A stretch of 64,000 bases of DNA from NCBI GenBank assembly GCA_964006375.1, contig OZ023266.1, forward strand, positions 158,222,792-158,286,791, in the 5' to 3' direction. The stretch's first letter is position 1. Each line of letters starts with the position of its first letter. The notes below the pieces were generated by a model. It worked only from the letters and a program-made list of their open reading frames with translations. It was not told the DNA's origin and searched no databases. Origin of the DNA: Tillus elongatus (taxonomy: Eukaryota > Arthropoda > Insecta > Coleoptera > Cleridae). Made by a program: the position numbers and the translations under genes. Of the stretch, positions 20,923-33,833 are shown piece by piece.

Positions 20923-22318
20923 TAAACAGTTTGGAGGTTCGGAGGAGAAGGAAAACATGTGCCGGGAAGGAGTTCCACAACTTGGAAGTCCTCGGGACAA
21001 AAGAGCGGTCATAACAAGATGTTCCATGTCTGGTGACCTGGACAGTAAAAGGGTGCAATGGCTCTGTTCCCCTGGTAGTTCTGTTGGGGGCAGCAGGTGG
21101 AGGAACTATGGAAGAAAGCTCCTCTGAGCAGTGCCCGTGCAGATATCTATAAAAAAGAGAGGAGGTCGCCAACGGCACGTCGGTGGGCAAGGGATGGCAG
21201 CCTTTTGGTGAGGGTAGGGTCACCGATGAGACGTATAGCTCTCTTCTGAATGGAGTCCAGGATAGCGTGTGTAGAAGCGGCAGCGGCACCCCAATTGTGG
21301 GAGCAGTATTCGAGGTTTTGTCTTATTTTTGAAGTATATAAGATTTCCACTTCCGCAGTCTAATATTTTTTGGAGATCCACAGAAACAGAACCCTCCATG
21401 AGTCTGCGATCCCCATCTAATTGGGCTAAAGAGACAGGCTTAGAATATTGTATATTTGAGTGGAGGGTGCTGTCGTCCGCGTAACTGCGAACTGGGTTGG
21501 ATATTCTAGAGAGGAGGTCATCGATGTGAAGAAGAAACAAATAGGGGCTAAAGCTGAACCTTGAGGGACTCCCCCATTAATTGGATACAGTTTAGAGGAA
21601 GGGCCATCCACGACAACAGAAATGCTCCGGTTGGAGAGGAAATTTGCTGACAAGGTACAGAGTTTTGGTGGTAGGCCATAGGCCGGTAGTTTATTAAACA
21701 GCGCTGCGTGCCAGACCTGGTTGAATGCTTTGGATATGTCTAGAGTGACAATCTAGGATTCACCGTGTAGTAACATAGACTTGTTCCAAGAATGGGTGAC
21801 AAAGGAAAGGAGGTCGGCAGTTGATCTGCGCTGACGGAATCCATACTTGGATTAGACTGTGTTTTTCAAGAAATTTTAGTAATTCGGTGTTTATGTACTT
21901 GTCCATCACTTTAGAGACGACTGAAAGGAGATAAATAGGCCTGTAGTTGCTAGGAAGCGCTTTGGATCCTTTCTTGGGGACGGGTTGTACTCGAGCAGTT
22001 TTCCAGTTACTAGGGAATATGCCTCTATTGTAAGATGTCTGAAACAGACGAGTCAGGACAGGAGCAAGTTCTGGTGCGAATTTTTTGAGAACAATTGCTG
22101 GAATCTCGTCAATGCCAGAGGCTTTCCTGGTATTAAGAGCAGAGAGCATCTTTCGTACCTTTTTAGTTTTGAAAATGATATCCGTCATTTTATGCGCGAC
22201 ATTGGGGACTGTTGGTGGTTGAACATTTGGAGGTGGGTTGAGAGTAGAATTGCCGGCGAACAACGAGGCAAGAAGTTCAGCCTTGTCCAGGGCGGTAGAA
22301 ACTATTTCACCCCCTGTT
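20923..22318 (-). pseudogene. CR1-like retrotransposon copy 2 (truncated at both ends)
   Basis: Reverse complement of about 10030-11660 of copy 1, with many substitutions, frameshifts and a deletion. It preserves NTRKASGIDEIPAIVLKK, NYRPIYLLSVVSKVMDK, GVPQGSALAP and YADDSTLH. The match stops at the 3' side near CTCCGAACCTCCAAAC and at the 5' side near GAAATAGTTTCTACCGCC. Stop codons and indels break it into at least five frames (20858-22263). Confidence 0.8.
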
Positions 22319-22515
22319 CCTACGTAAAAAATCGAGTTAATGCAGACAGTCCTAAAATTGTAGAGCAGTTAAAAATCAGCATCCAACAAGTATTGGACGA
22401 ACTACAGTCCTAGATGTGCGATCGAGTCCTGCAAAAGCTCTCCTGGAGGACATTTAAACACATAATGGCAAATTTCAAGCAATATGACAAATATTTCATG
22501 GACACCCGAATTTAA
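22319..22515 (+). pseudogene. Transposase C-terminal relic
   Basis: The frame reads YVKNRVNADSPKIVEQLKIS and IQQVLDELQS, stop, MCDRVLQKLSWRTFKHI. This fits the tail of IS630/mariner-type transposases (K..VY..P.t..eLk..I...i..). It abuts the CR1-like copy. Weak, short match. Confidence 0.4.
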
Positions 22516-22988
22516 TTAGCTTTACTTTTCAAATCACAAATTGGATAACCCATTATAATTTTATTTGTGAAAGTTCTAAAAGTATATGAGACTGTTTTAC
22601 GTTTTGGAGCAGTAGACAGACGCGTGTTCAACTTTGATGTTAAAAGGTGCACGGCCGTAACTAAAGCAAATGTTTTATTTATAAAGTATAGTGAAGTACC
22701 GCACATTCGAATGTTTTATTCATTTATCTAGTATCCGGCTATTGGCGCTTATTATTGTCTTTTTGTAGGGTCACAGCGCGACGTACATTTACGATGATAT
22801 CCAATAATTTCAGACCCTATTATAATATTGAACGCTGTTTTCGTCAAAAGCAATTAAATGTAACAAAATAGTAGCCCAAAAAGTTACATACTTTAATGCC
22901 ATTATTATTTTTATCGCACCATTGTTTTTTAACCGACATTGAAAATGAGAAGGTTCTGTCTTTTTACAGGTATGTATGTCTATGTTAG
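22516..22988. other. No recognisable gene
   Basis: AT-rich DNA. A frame at 22512-22706 (-) has no known similarity. Confidence 0.4.
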
Positions 22989-23352
22989 AGCCTCGGTGGT
23001 TCAGTGGTAAGAACGAGTCTCTGAACCGAAGGGTACTGGGTTCGATCCCAGGGTTATCCTTTCAGTTTTTCAGTACATACTGTAACAATAACATCAACCG
23101 AGGTTGCGGCATTGTATTTGAGCAAGCTTGATGTATGCACGTTCCGCCCTTCGGAACGGCCGTAAAGCCGTCGGTTCCGTGCCCATGCGGTGTTGAGCAC
23201 GTTAAAGATACCTACCCTCCTTACAGAAAGGCAGGGGTTTGGTAACATTTCCAGGATAGCAAGGTGAAACTGCTGCCTGGCGTCGGTGATCGGCCATAGT
23301 CGCGGAAATAGACCGACGTTAAAGAAACAAAAAAAAACACACAGACACACAC
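22989..23352 (+). mobile_element. tRNA-derived SINE, family 1, copy 2
   Basis: AGCCTCGGTGGTTCAGTGG (A box inside), B box GGTTCGATCCC, then the family body (CGTAAAGCCGTCGGTTCCG, GAGCACGTTAAAGATACCTA) and an A-rich plus (CA)n tail. Collinear with 8026-8369 on the opposite strand. Flanking duplications not obvious. Confidence 0.85.
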
Positions 23353-23354
23353 AT

Positions 23355-24300
23355 TGCCACTGATTGTGATTTAACTGGGGGATTCAATCAATTATTAAAA
23401 CACGCTATATTTGTAGCTTAATAGACGACCCTAAATACAGTTTTAGCGCAGCATAGATATATTATGCTATCGCATAATATAGCAGACATGTAAACAAATT
23501 GAAGTCAAGTCTATAAAAATGATTCTAAAATCGTTTCTTTTATCTTTAAACTTAAACATAAGACGTCATATAAGACCAAAACAGTCGTGGGATGTGTTTT
23601 AATGGTAATTCTGTAATATTAATTGTTACGTATACTTTGAATATAATATTCCGGGCATGAAGCAGATCTAAAGTATCACGCAAATAAAACGTTAGTCGAC
23701 GTGTGCCTAGATGGCAGAGGGGACATCGCGCTTGCCTCCTAAACAGAAGGTTACCCGATCGAATCCAGCTCAATGAATGTATGTTTTTATGTTTTGTTTT
23801 GACATTTGGAGAAACAATAGTCCATAGATTTCATGCGTTTCGAACAAGATCTCTTTTTTGTTTAAAACGTCACCTTTGAGTCTGAAATTAGAATTTTGTT
23901 ATTGTTGATATTGAAAAAACCGGTTTGACTAGGTTGGCTAAAATGAAGTCATCCTGGCGAGGATGGAAAGGAAAAATAACTGCTACGTTTATAATTTAGC
24001 AGATACTTTACTTTTCTAAATATGAGGTAAGTTTCCTTCTGAAAATCTTCTGTATAACTTTAATGAAATTTGTAATAAAAGTTTCTTTTAAAGAGACTTA
24101 CACTATCTACAGATATAGCAAAATTTTGTTCTTTAGCTTCATAGAAAATTGAGTTTTGGGTATTTTTCTCAAAAGGAGTTAGAACGCAAGATTTGTTTTT
24201 GATAATAGAGAGATATCGATGGTAACACTTTCGAAAAAATTATTCAAATGTGCGCGACCTCTAAAATCGATCTTCAAGGTATCTGTAAGTTTAAAGTATA
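23355..24300 (+). repeat. Dispersed repeat D, copy 3, with tRNA-like segment
   Basis: Matches 13500-14240 from GTAACTGGGGGATTCAATC-like sequence onward. The tRNA-like head at about 23704-23770 (AGATGGCAGAGGGG; GATCGAATCC) differs from that of copy 1. The body is shared, and the tail again carries TA-HEL-like sequence. Confidence 0.7.
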
Positions 24301-24345
24301 TACTTTACTAAGACGCCCTATAATAATAGTGTGTACAATTATTAT

Positions 24346-24566
24346 GGAAATTCGCTACTATAACGCACTTGCTGCGTCCCGAAATTTTTTTTGTACTGAT
24401 TCAAACAATAAAGATATTTTGATGAAATATGGTACATAATTGTTTCTACTATATAGATTATACTGGAACCAAATTTGATTCCTGCTTTCATTACAAAAAG
24501 ACATATTCGCTATTAAAAACATTTAAATGAAAATTCACTACCATAACGCACTTGTTGCGTCCAGAC
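24346..24566 (-). repeat. TA-HEL 5' module only
   Basis: ATTCGCTACTATAACGCACT TGCTGCGTCCCG at the left and ATTCACTACCATAACGCACT TGTTGCGTCCAGAC at the right bound ~200 bp of shared sequence. Confidence 0.65.
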
Positions 24567-24985
24567 TTTTTCTTACGAAACAGGAAAGTTCGACATAGGG
24601 TGACAATTTGTAACGAAACTACGAGTATATTACTAACCTGAATCATTTTTATTCAACAAATTTGTTATCTTTAGCATTGCACTCAAATTAATTAAAGTGT
24701 GTTTATGCGAGCGGTGTCGTCTCTTCTTCAATGCAAACAAACTGATCGTTTGCGGGACAGTTATAATTGACAAAGTGTATTTACACACGCTTATCATTCA
24801 AACGGCAATAAAATAATCAGAAAAGCAAGCAGATAGGGGGTCACGAAAAGTTCACGAGGTAAAGAGAACGATATTCTAAATGATCTATGTAAATGATGTT
24901 AAGTCTGTTATTTTAACGAATTCATAGTCTACAAAATCAGTGTTCAATATACTCTGAATTCATCAATTTGGTGAATGTGAAAAAA
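24567..24985. other. No recognisable gene
   Basis: Unremarkable AT-rich sequence between two TA-HEL copies. Confidence 0.4.
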
Positions 24986-25410
24986 GTCTCGACGCAGGAA
25001 ATACGTTATGGAAGTGAATTTTCATAAAAGTGTTTTTAGTAGCAAATATTATGTCTGTCTAATGTAATCAGGCATCAATCTGATTAACAGTATAGTTGAA
25101 ACAATGGACCATATTTTATCAAAATTACTTATTGTTAGAAAATGTACAACAATTTTTCGAAAATAAACTTTAAATGTTTCCGAGAAAACTAGTTTGTTAG
25201 CCAACAAACCTTAGGTTAATAGCAAATTGAGCTATTGAAATTTAAAGGATTTGAAGATTCGCTACCAAAGCGCACTTACTGTCTCGCGATTTTTTTCTTA
25301 GAAACATGCATCATATTTCGATAAAAAATGAAAAATGCAATAATATAAAAGTGTTCGAAAAAACAAAACAAAAACCAATTGAAGAGATCGCCAACGACTT
25401 ATGGACCACT

Positions 25411-26288
25411 ATTTTTTTCCCAGGCCTCGTCCGCCACCTTGCCGCTCTGATAGCACTGCAACCTTTGGTTGATTGTGCATACCCTTAGTCTTACTCCACC
25501 CATTCCAAAATCACTGTGCCTTGAAAAAGTCTGCACAGCGATTGGTAGGGTGAAGTTTTATATTGCTCTGTCTCCGGTCTAGACTGACCGTAGATCAGTT
25601 GTCTTTTGCGGTCCAGAGCTATACACTCACACAAGATGTGCTGGGCTGATTCCTCCCCCTCGCCGCAGAGTCTGCATGCGAGGTCCCCTTCGAACCGCCC
25701 CATTTTATGCAGGTCTTTCTTGATGGCCATGTCAAGAGACCTGTTCTGTTTCTGAGCTGTCCTCTGCTAAGATTTAGTAGCTCCACAGCTCTCTTTGAAC
25801 TGGGTTCGTCAATTATTGATTTCCCATGTCTGAGCCCTGGACAGTCTGCCCAGTACACCTTGTGTTGGTTTCTGACCCAGGACTTAATGGCTCCCCTGGC
25901 AGTGCTCTTTGTCATGCCCAGAGCCGGTTCTGGTCGCATAAATGGTTCTGCTAACCATCTCTTCGCGAGACTGTCAGCTTCTTCATTGCCTTTGACCCCC
26001 GAGTGATCCGGCACCTAGATGAGGGTCACCTCATTCTGCCCATCCAAGTCGCTCGTCTCGTCTCGGCACTCACTCACCAACCAGGAATTTAGCTGTAGGC
26101 TACTTAGTGCCTAAGGGCTGCCTGGCTGTCTGTGGCTATGAGGATCCGCTTGTTGGTGTAGCCCCTCCTCTTGTTCTCCCGTACACAGTGCAGGATGGCG
26201 TACATTTCGGCCTGAAACACCGTTGCATGGGCTCCGAAGGAAATACTATGACTTACCCTCGGTCCTTCCGAGTAAACACACGAGCGCG
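25411..26288 (-). pseudogene. RNase H-bearing non-LTR retrotransposon fragment, copy 1
   Basis: Minus strand: VATDSQAAL-type region, then DHSGVKGNEEADSLAKR (His and last acidic residue of RNase H) and a C-terminal Cys/His region (CRLCGEGEESAQHILCEC) ending near 25490. Bounded by ATGGACCACT (25401-25410) and ATGAACCACT (26289-26298), a 10-bp target duplication with one change. An internal deletion removes the upstream part seen in 33939-35080. Likely I/R1-type clade. Confidence 0.75.
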
Positions 26289-26421
26289 ATGAACCACTCT
26301 TGGATTGTCAAAATATTTTTATAACATGCAGCTTAAGACACCCTGTAATTAGCGTAAACAATTTTTTTCTCGTATCCTGTATAATAAGAATTATATTGAG
26401 CTTTACCGTAGAAATTCGTCA

Positions 26422-26843
<422 letters not shown>

Positions 26844-27056
26844 TTCGGACCAGTTTTTCTATAAAAAATAATAATTTGTATCTCAAAAAATAACAAAATT
26901 ATTTTGATGAAATTTAGTTCATACGTTACCCTCGTAAATACCTTCCTACATACCAAAATTCAACTTTCTAGGTTTATAGAAAATTGCGTTATACAAATTT
27001 GAAGCATTGAATGAAAAATCGCTACCATAACACACTTGCTCCGTGCCAAAATTTTG
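26844..27056 (-). repeat. TA-HEL 5' fragment (minus)
   Basis: ATAACAAAATTATTTTGATG ... ACCAAAATTCAACTTTCTAG ... CGCTACCATAACACACTTG matches the terminal part of copies i and j. Confidence 0.6.
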
Positions 27057-27489
27057 GGCTGTGCATAGTTAATTAGAAAACACTAGATAATTTTTATGTA
27101 TTTACTTTTCAAATATCAACTTCTTAGCGTGGCTCCGCTTGTCTTCCGCCCTTTCGTTTATCAAAAAAAAAACACTAGCAAATTTGCTCCACTTTGTTAA
27201 AAAAAATACTGCATCCTGGATCTCATAGAACTATTAAAACACTTCTCTAATCAACGGTGGCAAAGTTATCCAGACATTTTATAGAAAAACGAGATCTTGG
27301 TCCACACGTATCTATTAAATTTGGACGCTATTGTTTCTACCAAATTTAAAGTTGGCGAAACAAAACCAAATGTCACATGCATTGGTCGAAGGTCGAACAT
27401 TGTACCACTACTAGGTAATAAGTTGTTGGTTTACGTGGTAGTTATAGAGACGGCAACTAGCAGCTCCAGGAAATTTTATATTATATCCT
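27057..27489. other. No recognisable gene
   Basis: AT-rich. A 64-codon frame (27297-27491) matches no family I know. Confidence 0.4.
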
Positions 27490-27504
27490 AAAAGTTAATG
27501 TAAG

Positions 27505-27707
27505 GTAAAGGTAAGATGATTACTGGCAATCAGGCCAATGCTGACCCTTTTAACTCATCTAAACTAACCTACCCTCCACCTTGAGCTCGATCTCAACGAC
27601 AGAAGTGATTTGAAAAATCATCCGCTGCCGGTGAGTCTCGAACCGTCGTCACCCGAGTCCGAATTGGGAAGTTTCAGTCGACTTTCCAACACGGCCACGG
27701 CGGCGCT
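27505..27707 (-). mobile_element. tRNA-derived SINE, family 3, with 15-bp target duplication
   Basis: On the minus strand: GCCGCCGTGGCCGTGTTGG (A-box-like TGGCCGTGTTGG), B-box-like GGTTCGAGACTC, then a body ending in (TTACC)n-like repeats. Direct repeats AAAAGTTAATGTAAG (27490-27504) and AAAAGTAAATGTAAG (27708-27722) flank it. The head recalls class II (Ser/Leu-type) tRNA. Confidence 0.75.
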
Positions 27708-27974
27708 AAAAGTAAATGTAAGTAAACAGGGACCTAAAGAATTAATTGAATTGCGACTAGTTTGCCGGTCGCTCAAACACATTTAACTGTTTCAATCTCA
27801 GATGACATCCTATTTTTAAGTTTAAAGATACATTTTTTTTGGTTACACTTTATCAGCAATCAGAACTATACACATAAATATAGTCATTTTTACAACATAT
27901 TTAAAGTTCTATGAGCCAATGTGCTGTCGCCTGTCATGGTGGAATCACACCCATTGGGGATATCCGAATAGTGT

Positions 27975-29465
27975 GTTGAGATGCTTGGAGATTATTCCTT
28001 TAAATCTTTAGGCCATTTTCGCTTGAGTCTTCTTTCTAACTTTTGTAATATCATTAGAATGTGTCTCAAGTCTTGAGACATGTTTCTTTGCTCGCTGTGT
28101 TATTACATATTTAACCCATGGGACTTTCAGATAGTTGTACAGCGTGTGTTGTGATACATAAAATGGAGCATTAGTTATAATTCTTAAAGCGCTGGACTGA
28201 AATCTTCGAATAATGTTGATGTTTGATTTACTGGAACAACCCCAAAGTTCTATGTCGTATGTCCAAATAGGAATTACAAACTTGTAAATTAGCAGCTTGT
28301 TGTAGAGGCTCAAATGATATTTCTTTCCGATCAGCCAGTAAAAATTTTTCAGCTTCAAATCCATTTCTTTCATTTTCTTGATGATGTGTGTTTTCAACGT
28401 CAGTCGTTTATCTAAATCTATACCCAGATATCTTGCCTCACTAGCTTGGGGCAATTGTTGACCATTAATAAAGACAGGTGGACACTCTTTATGCTTCGTA
28501 GTAAAGGTAACTTGGATGGACTTTGTCCCATTGACTTTAATCTTCCACTTCCGCAGCCAGTCTTATAATTTGGTAAGGTGTCTTTGAAGATAATTTGAAG
28601 CAACGTAGGAATTTATGTGTATTTCCATGAATGCTGTATCATCTGCAAGTGTACCTATTTCGGTGTTGTTTGTGGTGTGCAAGTCTGAAGTAAACAGAAG
28701 ATATAGGATAGGACCCAGCACGCTGCCCTGTGGAACTCCAGCTGATATTAGATGAATATCAGAAAGTTCTTCTCCGTGTTTAACTTGAAAATACCGGTTT
28801 GTAAGGTATGACTTGAATAGCTGGAAGTAGTGATCTGGTAACTCTTTTTTAATCTTGTAAAGTAGGCCATGATGCCAAACATTGTCAAATGCCTAACTTA
28901 CATCAAGGAATACGGCTGAAGCATATTGTTTAGTTTCAATAGCTTCCTGAATTTTATAAACTATTCGATGGCACTGTTGAATTGTGGGGTGGTTGGTTCG
29001 AAATCCAAACTGATGCTTCGGTAACCATCTTTCATGCCGTTGGGTCTTTTTAAAATCAGTTTTTCTGGGACCTTCGATAAGGCCGCTAAAAGGCTAATTG
29101 GTCTGTAGGACTTTAAATCAGTAGGGAGTTTTCCTGGCTTAAGTATCAATGATTCTAGCAAATTTTAGTTGGTCGGGCCTGTGATTTAATCGCAGTATTG
29201 AGTTGTAGATTATTGTGAGAAATCTGATACCTTTGGGTGGTATTTCCAGAAGTATCTGTACCGTAATTAAATCATAACCCGCTGTTTTTTACTTGTTGAG
29301 ATGTTTAATTATTTATTTAACTTCGTTTTGCGTAAATTTTCCAATAAAAGAATCCTTTTTGTTTGTTTGTTTTTTCAGAAAATTTTCCATATATAAGTCT
29401 TGGATGTAGTAGTGGGGCGTAAAAACGTTAGAAAGATGTTGTGCAAATAACTCAGCTTAAAGATA
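27975..29465 (-). pseudogene. Jockey-like non-LTR reverse transcriptase, 5'-truncated relic
   Basis: Read on the minus strand across frames: ELFAQHLSNVF, GYDLITVQILLE, LKSYRPISLLAALSKVPEK, FLDVSQAFDNVWH (catalytic Asp), AGVPQGSVLGPILYLLFTSD, LADDTAF (catalytic DD) and ARYLGIDLDKRLTLKTHI, ending PIWTYDIELWG... and KTQAKMA. Last ORF 28008-28454. Word choice (QFGFR-type, WTYDIELWG, KKMKEMDLKLK) fits the Jockey clade. Several frameshifts; inactive. The endonuclease part is absent. Confidence 0.8.
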
Positions 29466-30262
29466 AATAAATAAACGACCTTTCCTCCTCGAAGCATAAA
29501 ATCACGACAAACCGGTGTTCTTAGGTAACTTATGAGCTTCTATTATTTTATAAATTCGATTTCTTCATTTAAAATTTACTCAGTACCTCTCATGACTTCT
29601 CTCACTCCTAGGGAATCTAACACGAAACGTTTCCTTGAGACCTTGATTTCTAAATTTTTACGGAACCATTATTAATACATTCGTAGTGGTGAAAATGAAA
29701 ACAATGTTTTTTTACCGTGAAATACACACAATTCTATGACATCAGCTAATTTGTATACATAGCATGAACATTTCCCTTTCAGACTTACACTTACACAATA
29801 ATAGATCCTAACAATCCTAAACATATACATATCCAAAATGTATGCGCTAATGCCTGTTGCATCACCTAACACTGATCGTAACGCATTTTGTACCGTAATA
29901 ATTGTTGAATGTAATGAATAAATTATCCACATGAAAAGAGACGAATGTCTAGTTTCCTCTCTACCCCAAGGTAAGCAGCATTTTAATTTTAAAGTCGGAA
30001 AGCTACGCAACGTTGCCAGGTGTAGCGAGTTGAAGCTTAATTCGAGACATTCACACAAGTCGTGAGACCATGGAATTACCAAATTTTAGATTGTTTAATG
30101 AGTCGTATAGGCCTTTGGCCTCTCAGCGTTGCGACCCCAATGACCCTTTTGTGCATTACACTTTTCTAACCCGTTGCCCAAAAACTTTATCCTTTTTATG
30201 CAGTCTACTATCTTTTTGGCATCAATTTCCTGTGGTGTTATAGAGTCACCCCTTCAAGGAAT
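29466..30262. other. No recognisable gene
   Basis: Mixed sequence. The frame 29672-30082 (-) has no recognisable domain. Confidence 0.4.
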
Positions 30263-31451
30263 TTGTCAGCAAGCATCTGTCAGTTGACTCCTGTTAAATT
30301 TTGAACAAGCTGCGTCATTTAGTTTGTGTTAGATAGTCATCGAAAGCAGACAACCTCTTGAGTGTTAACGAAAATGAAAAAAGGGAAATTTCGTGAGCTC
30401 ATCAAACATTATTTTTTGCGAAAAAAACCATCAATCAAACCAAGACTACGCTTGATAAATACTATGGGGACTCAGCACTATCAATTTCCAGGGCACAAAA
30501 GTGGTTAACTGAATTTCGTTGCGGCCGTACAAGCACAAATGACGCCGAACGTTCTGGACGCCCAGTTGAGATCACTACACCCGAAACAATTGAAAAAATT
30601 CACGTAATGGTGTTGGCAGATCGGAGATTGAACGTGCGGGAGATTATGGAAGCCATAGGCATATCACATGGCTTAATGGTTTCGACGTTGCATGATCACA
30701 TGGGTATGAGGAAGCTATCCGCAAGATGGGTGCCGCGTTGGCTCACAATCGACCACAAACGCAATCGTGTGACAACTTCGACGGAGTGTTCGGCGTTGTT
30801 CAACCACAATAGGGACGAGTTTTTGCGCCGTTTCGTAACCGTGGACTAAACATGGATCCACCACAACACACCAGAGACCAAGCAGCAGTCAAAACAGTGG
30901 GTTTCTCCGTGCGACTCGGTGCCGAAGAAGGCCAAGGTGGGTTTGTCAGCCAATAGTCATGGCGACCATTTTTTGAGATGTACGCGGTATAATCCACATA
31001 GATTACCTTCTAAAGGAAAGAACAATCAATGACGATTTGAAGAAAAAACGATCGCATATGGCCAAGAAAAAAAGTTATTTTCCACCAAGACAATGCAAGG
31101 CTTCACACATGTGTAGTCTCCATGGCGAAATTGCATAAATTGGGCTACAAATTGCTCCCTCATCCGCCATATGCTCCGGATTTAGCACCGAGTGGCTATT
31201 TATTGTCTCCAAACTTAAAGAAATGGCTCGGCGCAACGAGATTCGCCTCCCATGATGAAATCATCTGACAAACAAATACCTATTTTGAGGATCGCAACAA
31301 ATCTTATTTTTTTGAAGGGATAAAAAAATTGAGAAACGTTGGACAAAGTGTATAGAGCTCAAAGGAGACTATGTTGAGAAATAAAATGATTTTTTTTTTC
31401 AAAAAATCTGTGTTTCATTCAAAAACTTACGGACTTATTGGCCCGCCCTGG
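30263..31451 (+). mobile_element. mariner (DD34D) element copy 1, 5' end lost
   Basis: Right end CGGACTTATTGGCCCGCCC followed by TGG and TA (31452-31453) is the inverse of the ends of the copy at 49765. The left end starts inside the 5'UTR (GCAAGCATCTGTCAGTTGAC) and its terminal repeat is missing. Confidence 0.85.
30374..31386 (+). pseudogene. mariner transposase, dead (copy 1)
   Basis: MKKGKFRELIKHYFLRKK then a frameshift; RCGRTSTNDAERSGRPVEI, ADRRLNVREIMEAIGISHG (paired HTH region), RDEFLRRFVTVD then TAA where the family has Glu (VDETW). FHQDNARLHTC keeps the second Asp. The third catalytic position reads SGYLL instead of SDYFL, so the last Asp is lost. At least two frameshifts and one stop. 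Family spacing between the last two Asp is 34. Confidence 0.85.
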
Positions 31452-31603
31452 TATCATCTTTTTTTTTTCCTTTTTTATGCTTGGTCGATAGAGAGGTATA
31501 CGTTTATTTTTGGTAATCCATTCTGAAGAATATTTCTACACCTCCTGACATTTTTGAGATTTTGTACCGATCGCATCATTAACACATAAGCTTAAGATAT
31601 TAT

Positions 31604-31855
31604 TTATTTAGTTGCAGACACTTCTTCATTACGTACTTTGCTCTCATATTGTATTCGAAGCTGATTGAATGAACTGAGTTCTCTTAAGTGTTTATCCAGT
31701 CTAGCAAAATTTCTTCTATGTGGCTGACTTCGCTGGGGATATTGTTGGAAATACATATCTGTAGCACCAACCGCATTTCTGTGGCACAAATAAAGAACTC
31801 TTAACATGTAACTTTGCTCTTCATTTAAAAACTGCATTGTAATCAAGATTATCAA
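31604..31855 (-). pseudogene. DD41D-type transposase N-terminal fragment (element 6)
   Basis: FLNEEQSYMLRVLYLCHRN, MYFQQYPQRSQPHRRNFARL and DKHLRELSSF match the N-terminal helix-turn-helix of this transposase group. 84 codons, then nothing recognisable. The region 32330-32700 resembles the right arm of element 1 (TATCTTCGGAAGTATTCGG; CCCACTCCGTATCTCTTACG) and may be the end of the same element. Confidence 0.6.
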
Positions 31856-32329
31856 AACGTCAAATAAACTATTTTATTAATAATGATATTAATTCAACGG
31901 AATTGAGATGCAAAACCATGCAAAACTGGCGTCTGTCTGATTGTTGACTTTCTATGCATTTTGAATTTTGACAGCTGTACTGGTGTTTCATGTCCAAAGC
32001 CCACCCATTGTAAATTATCAAATTTAAATAAAGCGCAGATTAGATTAATGAACCGTATTTTTAGGATTTCATACAGAAACGGAAACCCATTACTAATAAG
32101 AGTAGGTACGCCATCCGTCCGTCCGTCCTACCATTAAAGGGCTGTATCTTTGAACCATGTTCTCTTAACTGTTTATCATGGTGTTGATTATGTCTGACAA
32201 ACATCGTAACTTTTTCGTCTCCATCGCCTGCTACGCATTGAAAATTGTTGAAAATTTAAATAATGCAAAAAACTACATAAGGAAGGTATCGTGCTATACA
32301 TCATTGAATTTGCAATGAAATATGCTTTC

Positions 32330-32700
32330 TAATACAGGCTGTACTTATTTTAACGGCCATATGAAAAAACAAAGTTGATGATGTTTTGTTCGAAACAAAA
32401 CGTTGTACTGAGAATCTGTTCACTGCCTCTTGTAGAGTAAAAAAGGTGGCAATGAAGAAGTCCCTTTCGTTTTTATATCGTTTCAAATAACTTCAGAAAA
32501 AAATTAAAACGGAATTTACATTTTTCGTTTTTTTTTTTTTTTGGTATATCTTCGGAAGTATTCGGAAATTAGCAAATTTTAAGATGGCATGCTACAAGGC
32601 CCATAATTGCGCATATTTGCCTCAATTTAACCCACTCCGTATCTCTTACGGTTTAGAAGATACCCATGGTGAGCCTCGAATCTGTAGCATCCTGTATATA
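32330..32700. repeat. Terminal-arm-like sequence related to DD41D element 1
   Basis: Parallel to 18530-18860: AACTTCAGAAAAAAATTAAAAC, a polyT stretch, TTCGGAAGTATTCGGAA, then AACCCACTCCGTATCTCTTAC and ATCCTGTATATA. The other arm was not found. Confidence 0.5.
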
Positions 32701-32709
32701 TATATAGAT

Positions 32710-33773
32710 GTGTGTGTATCGCAATTAAAAATATCTACAGGGGTTTTCAAAATATCGAGCACAGCTAAAATTGTGTTTTTCGAAAAATTGAAATATCTTC
32801 GCCATCTTGTAAAAAAAATTAATAAAATTTGGTAGTTTCGTATTAGCGACTACGGCCAATCGAATGACATTAACGATTTTTTTCTAGGCCTTCTAGTTTT
32901 TTTGTTACCATATCCAACTTTGTTATTTCTTATTGCCGCTGTATTGGATTTATAAGTCATTAAATAGAGCATAAATCGAGCTTTTCAACCATGTATAACA
33001 AGTATATCTTTGAATGACGGAAAATGTAAATTTATTTAAGAAAAACAGTTTTTTACTTCCAAATGAACCCTACTATCACCTCTTATGGGGTCAGCAACGG
33101 AGCACCAACCAGTCTATATACACTGAAACTAGAGTTCGAGCTTATTTGAGTAAACTTTTTGACAGTCTTAAAGTCGTAATCTTCACAGAAACGAATTTTT
33201 TCTACGAAAAATCGTTAATAAAAAATAGGATCGGAAAAAAGCTTTGAGTTTTAATTGATCATCAAGAAATACTTGAGCTTGCATAAAAAGTTACTAGAAA
33301 CGAAACTTATCAAAAATCCCTAAAATAAAACAATAACGATTTTCGTATAGCGTCTTCTATGTCATAAAGGCAATATATTTCACATCTGAAAGTTGGCAAC
33401 ACTGGAGTAAGGCCTTCTATTGTGTAATACCCGACTTAGCAAAAACAATGCGGATTCTGTAGACGAGACTTGGAACGATGTCGAAAGTGACGCGACCAGT
33501 TTTTTACTTTCTCATTGCCGAAAACAATTTGTAAGTTGTAATGAGATCGCATAGCACAGTAACCTGCTTTGAATTAGTAATTTACATTTATTAAGGCGAG
33601 TGCTGAGTCACTGGCAAAGACATGGATAGGCCTTTGATAGGTGAAGTGCATCTAATGCAATACGTATTGTTTGTTAATTACCTTGGACATGGTAAGTGTC
33701 ATTTAACACACATACTAAACAACACTCGGTGACTATTGGAAGAAAATTGTATCTGATTATACTCTAAAAAGTT
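32710..33773. other. No recognisable gene
   Basis: AT-rich, no long frame, no match within the window that I saw. Confidence 0.4.
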
Positions 33774-33833
33774 TGGACGCAGCTAGTGCGCTTAGTTAGC
33801 GAATTTTCATAAAAATGCTTATAATGACAAATA

